From: VGSG01 sp040756375
GTDB taxonomy: Bacteria > Desulfobacterota > Desulfomonilia > Desulfomonilales > Desulfomonilaceae
Length of the DNA stretch: 64,000 bases
Assembly (NCBI GenBank): GCA_040756375.1
Contig: JBFLZC010000006.1
Location: 62,001 to 126,000, forward strand
Direction: 5' to 3'
A program made the translations under genes and the position numbers. The stretch's first letter is position 1, and every line of letters begins with the position of its first letter. Below the pieces are notes generated by a model, which ran no database searches, was not told the DNA's origin, and saw only the letters and a list, made by a program, of their open reading frames with translations. Positions 62,945 through 64,000 of the stretch are shown piece after piece.

Positions 62945-63907
62945 TCAAGCCTCCAGGAATTGGAGGGCGCGCGATTCGGACCAGTATTCCCAGTCCCTGT
63001 TGAATGCGACAAAGCCTACGTGTCCGCCGTTCTTAGGGATTTCCAGGAACAGCGCGGGATTGTGTTGCGCCTCTTCCACCGGATAGCACTCCTTCGCCAA
63101 AAATGGATCGTCCGCCGCGTTCACCATGAGCGTCGGGACCGCTATGTTTCTGAGAAAGGGCTTTGACGAAGCCTTTTCCCAATAATCATACGCGTCTTTG
63201 AATCCGAACATGGGCGCGGTGTAGCGATCGTCGTACTCCTTGAAATTCGTGATCAGGTCATAGCCGTCGTCATCGATCAGATCGGGCATGAGCTCCATCT
63301 TCATCCGAACCTTGGCGCGTAGCATTCGCAGAAATCTTTTCATGTAGATCCGATTGCGTGGTTCACCCAGCTTGACCGAGCATGATGCGAGATCGCAAGG
63401 CACGGAGAAAACCACCGCCTTCCAAATCCGTCCAGAGAGCTCCTGACCGCGCTCGCCCAGATACTTAAGGATAACGTTGCCGCCAAGGCTGAATCCCACC
63501 AGGGCCAAGCAGGTGTAACCGCCCTTCTCGATTACGTGGCTGATCACTGTCTGAAGATCGCCTGTCTCGCCGCTGTGGTAAAATCGAAGCGTACGGTTGC
63601 TTTCACCGCTGCATCCCCGGAAGTTGAACGCGAGCGCGTCCCAGCCCTTCCTATTGAGTGCTCGAGCCATGCCGAGTATGTACGCCCGAGAAGAATCGCC
63701 CTCCAATCCGTGAAGAATGATCGCGGCCTTCTCGGCTCCCACCTTTGACGTGTCCAGATCGACGAAATCCCCGTCCGGCGTGTCAATCCGTTCCCGCGCG
63801 TATTGGATGCCTCGAACGCGACGGAGGAGTGTTGGATATATGGTTTGCACATGAGCATTGGCAAAGAACCGTGGAGGTACATAGCTTGAAAGGGAAACGA
63901 CCGGCAC
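62945..63907 (-). CDS. Alpha/beta hydrolase, YheT family
   Basis: This 320-residue protein has the YheT N-terminus (PRFFANAHVQTIYPTLLRR), oxyanion and nucleophile segments IILHGLEGDSSRAYI and LVGFSLGGNVILKYLGE (Ser in GFSLGG), and the His in GGHVGFV. It is a carboxylesterase-like serine hydrolase of unknown substrate. Full length. The start is ATG 63907. Confidence 0.93.
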   Translation of the reverse strand: MPVVSLSSYVPPRFFANAHVQTIYPTLLRRVRGIQYARERIDTPDGDFVDLDTSKVGAEKAAIILHGLEGDSSRAYILGMARALNRKGWDALAFNFRGCSGESNRTLRFYHSGETGDLQTVISHVIEKGGYTCLALVGFSLGGNVILKYLGERGQELSGRIWKAVVFSVPCDLASCSVKLGEPRNRIYMKRFLRMLRAKVRMKMELMPDLIDDDGYDLITNFKEYDDRYTAPMFGFKDAYDYWEKASSKPFLRNIAVPTLMVNAADDPFLAKECYPVEEAQHNPALFLEIPKNGGHVGFVAFNRDWEYWSESRALQFLEA

Positions 63908-64000
63908 AGATTCAAACCTCCTTGGGAAGCATTTACAGAGCCTACTATAATTCGCCCTTCGTAAGAAAGCAGTAGGCAGGGGGACCCCTGGTTGGGCCTA

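Noticed and set aside
1..64000. tRNA, rRNA or riboswitch genes
   Set aside because: No T-loop-like GGTTCGAATCC patterns or conserved rRNA segments were noticed; a covariance search would be needed to exclude small RNAs.

Overview
The window looks like chromosomal DNA of an anaerobic deltaproteobacterium (Desulfobacterota, perhaps close to Desulfomonile or Syntrophobacterales). The hints are a two-cluster ferredoxin, a DUF1858/DUF438/hemerythrin/PAS protein, a thiolase/DUF35 pair, many dispersed intergenic palindromes and a moderately high GC content. This placement is inference; there is no rRNA gene, and I saw no tRNA in the window.

Layout. 1-4.4 kb is an accessory patch: a nuclease-methylase restriction gene cut by the left edge and frameshifted at a run of nine G, a lone IS1-like transposase, an XRE/ImmA regulator with its own promoter and palindromic operator, and two small genes. 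4.6-8.4 kb holds an uncharacterised pair, a zinc-ribbon/TPR/DUF2314 protein and a Ycf46-like AAA ATPase. 8.5-12.3 kb has an exported protein, two HIT proteins, a membrane protein and a decayed hicB. 13.3-17.5 kb has a GT39-type membrane glycosyltransferase, a complete hicBA module and a zinc-ribbon membrane protein. 17.9-27.1 kb is a minus-strand block: DUF35/SCP2 protein, thiolase lacking its cysteine, GNAT, RidA with a hydrophobic N-terminus, the DUF438 protein, then a radical SAM/SPASM maturase overlapping a 90-residue Cys-rich peptide gene (a probable RiPP system), and a MATE transporter. 27.6-36.1 kb is housekeeping: carB, small secreted proteins, argS and a SPOR protein.

36.7-44.8 kb contains ruvA, ruvC, a TVGYGD-type ion channel and yebC. 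The usual yebC-ruvCA neighbourhood is split by a 1396-residue NACHT-type NTPase on the opposite strand. It has a long helical sensor-like middle, a possible nuclease domain and a C-terminal zinc ribbon, and it looks like a defence gene. A DnaA-box cluster follows yebC. 45.3-47.3 kb has a PhoU-like protein, a tautomerase and a vapBC module. 47.4-59.6 kb is a surface-polysaccharide region: a four-gene operon (ligase/polymerase, initiating sugar transferase, CapD-like dehydratase, epimerase), two GT4 glycosyltransferases, and a triple fusion of oxidoreductase, acetyltransferase and aminotransferase that would make a di-N-acetylated uronic sugar nucleotide. phoU, a LysE exporter and an RRM protein are interspersed. 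59.7-64 kb has a small unknown gene, ferredoxin, a second polytopic glycosyltransferase-like protein and a YheT-type hydrolase.

Many intergenic gaps carry palindromic repeats of at least three recognisable families. None forms a CRISPR array.
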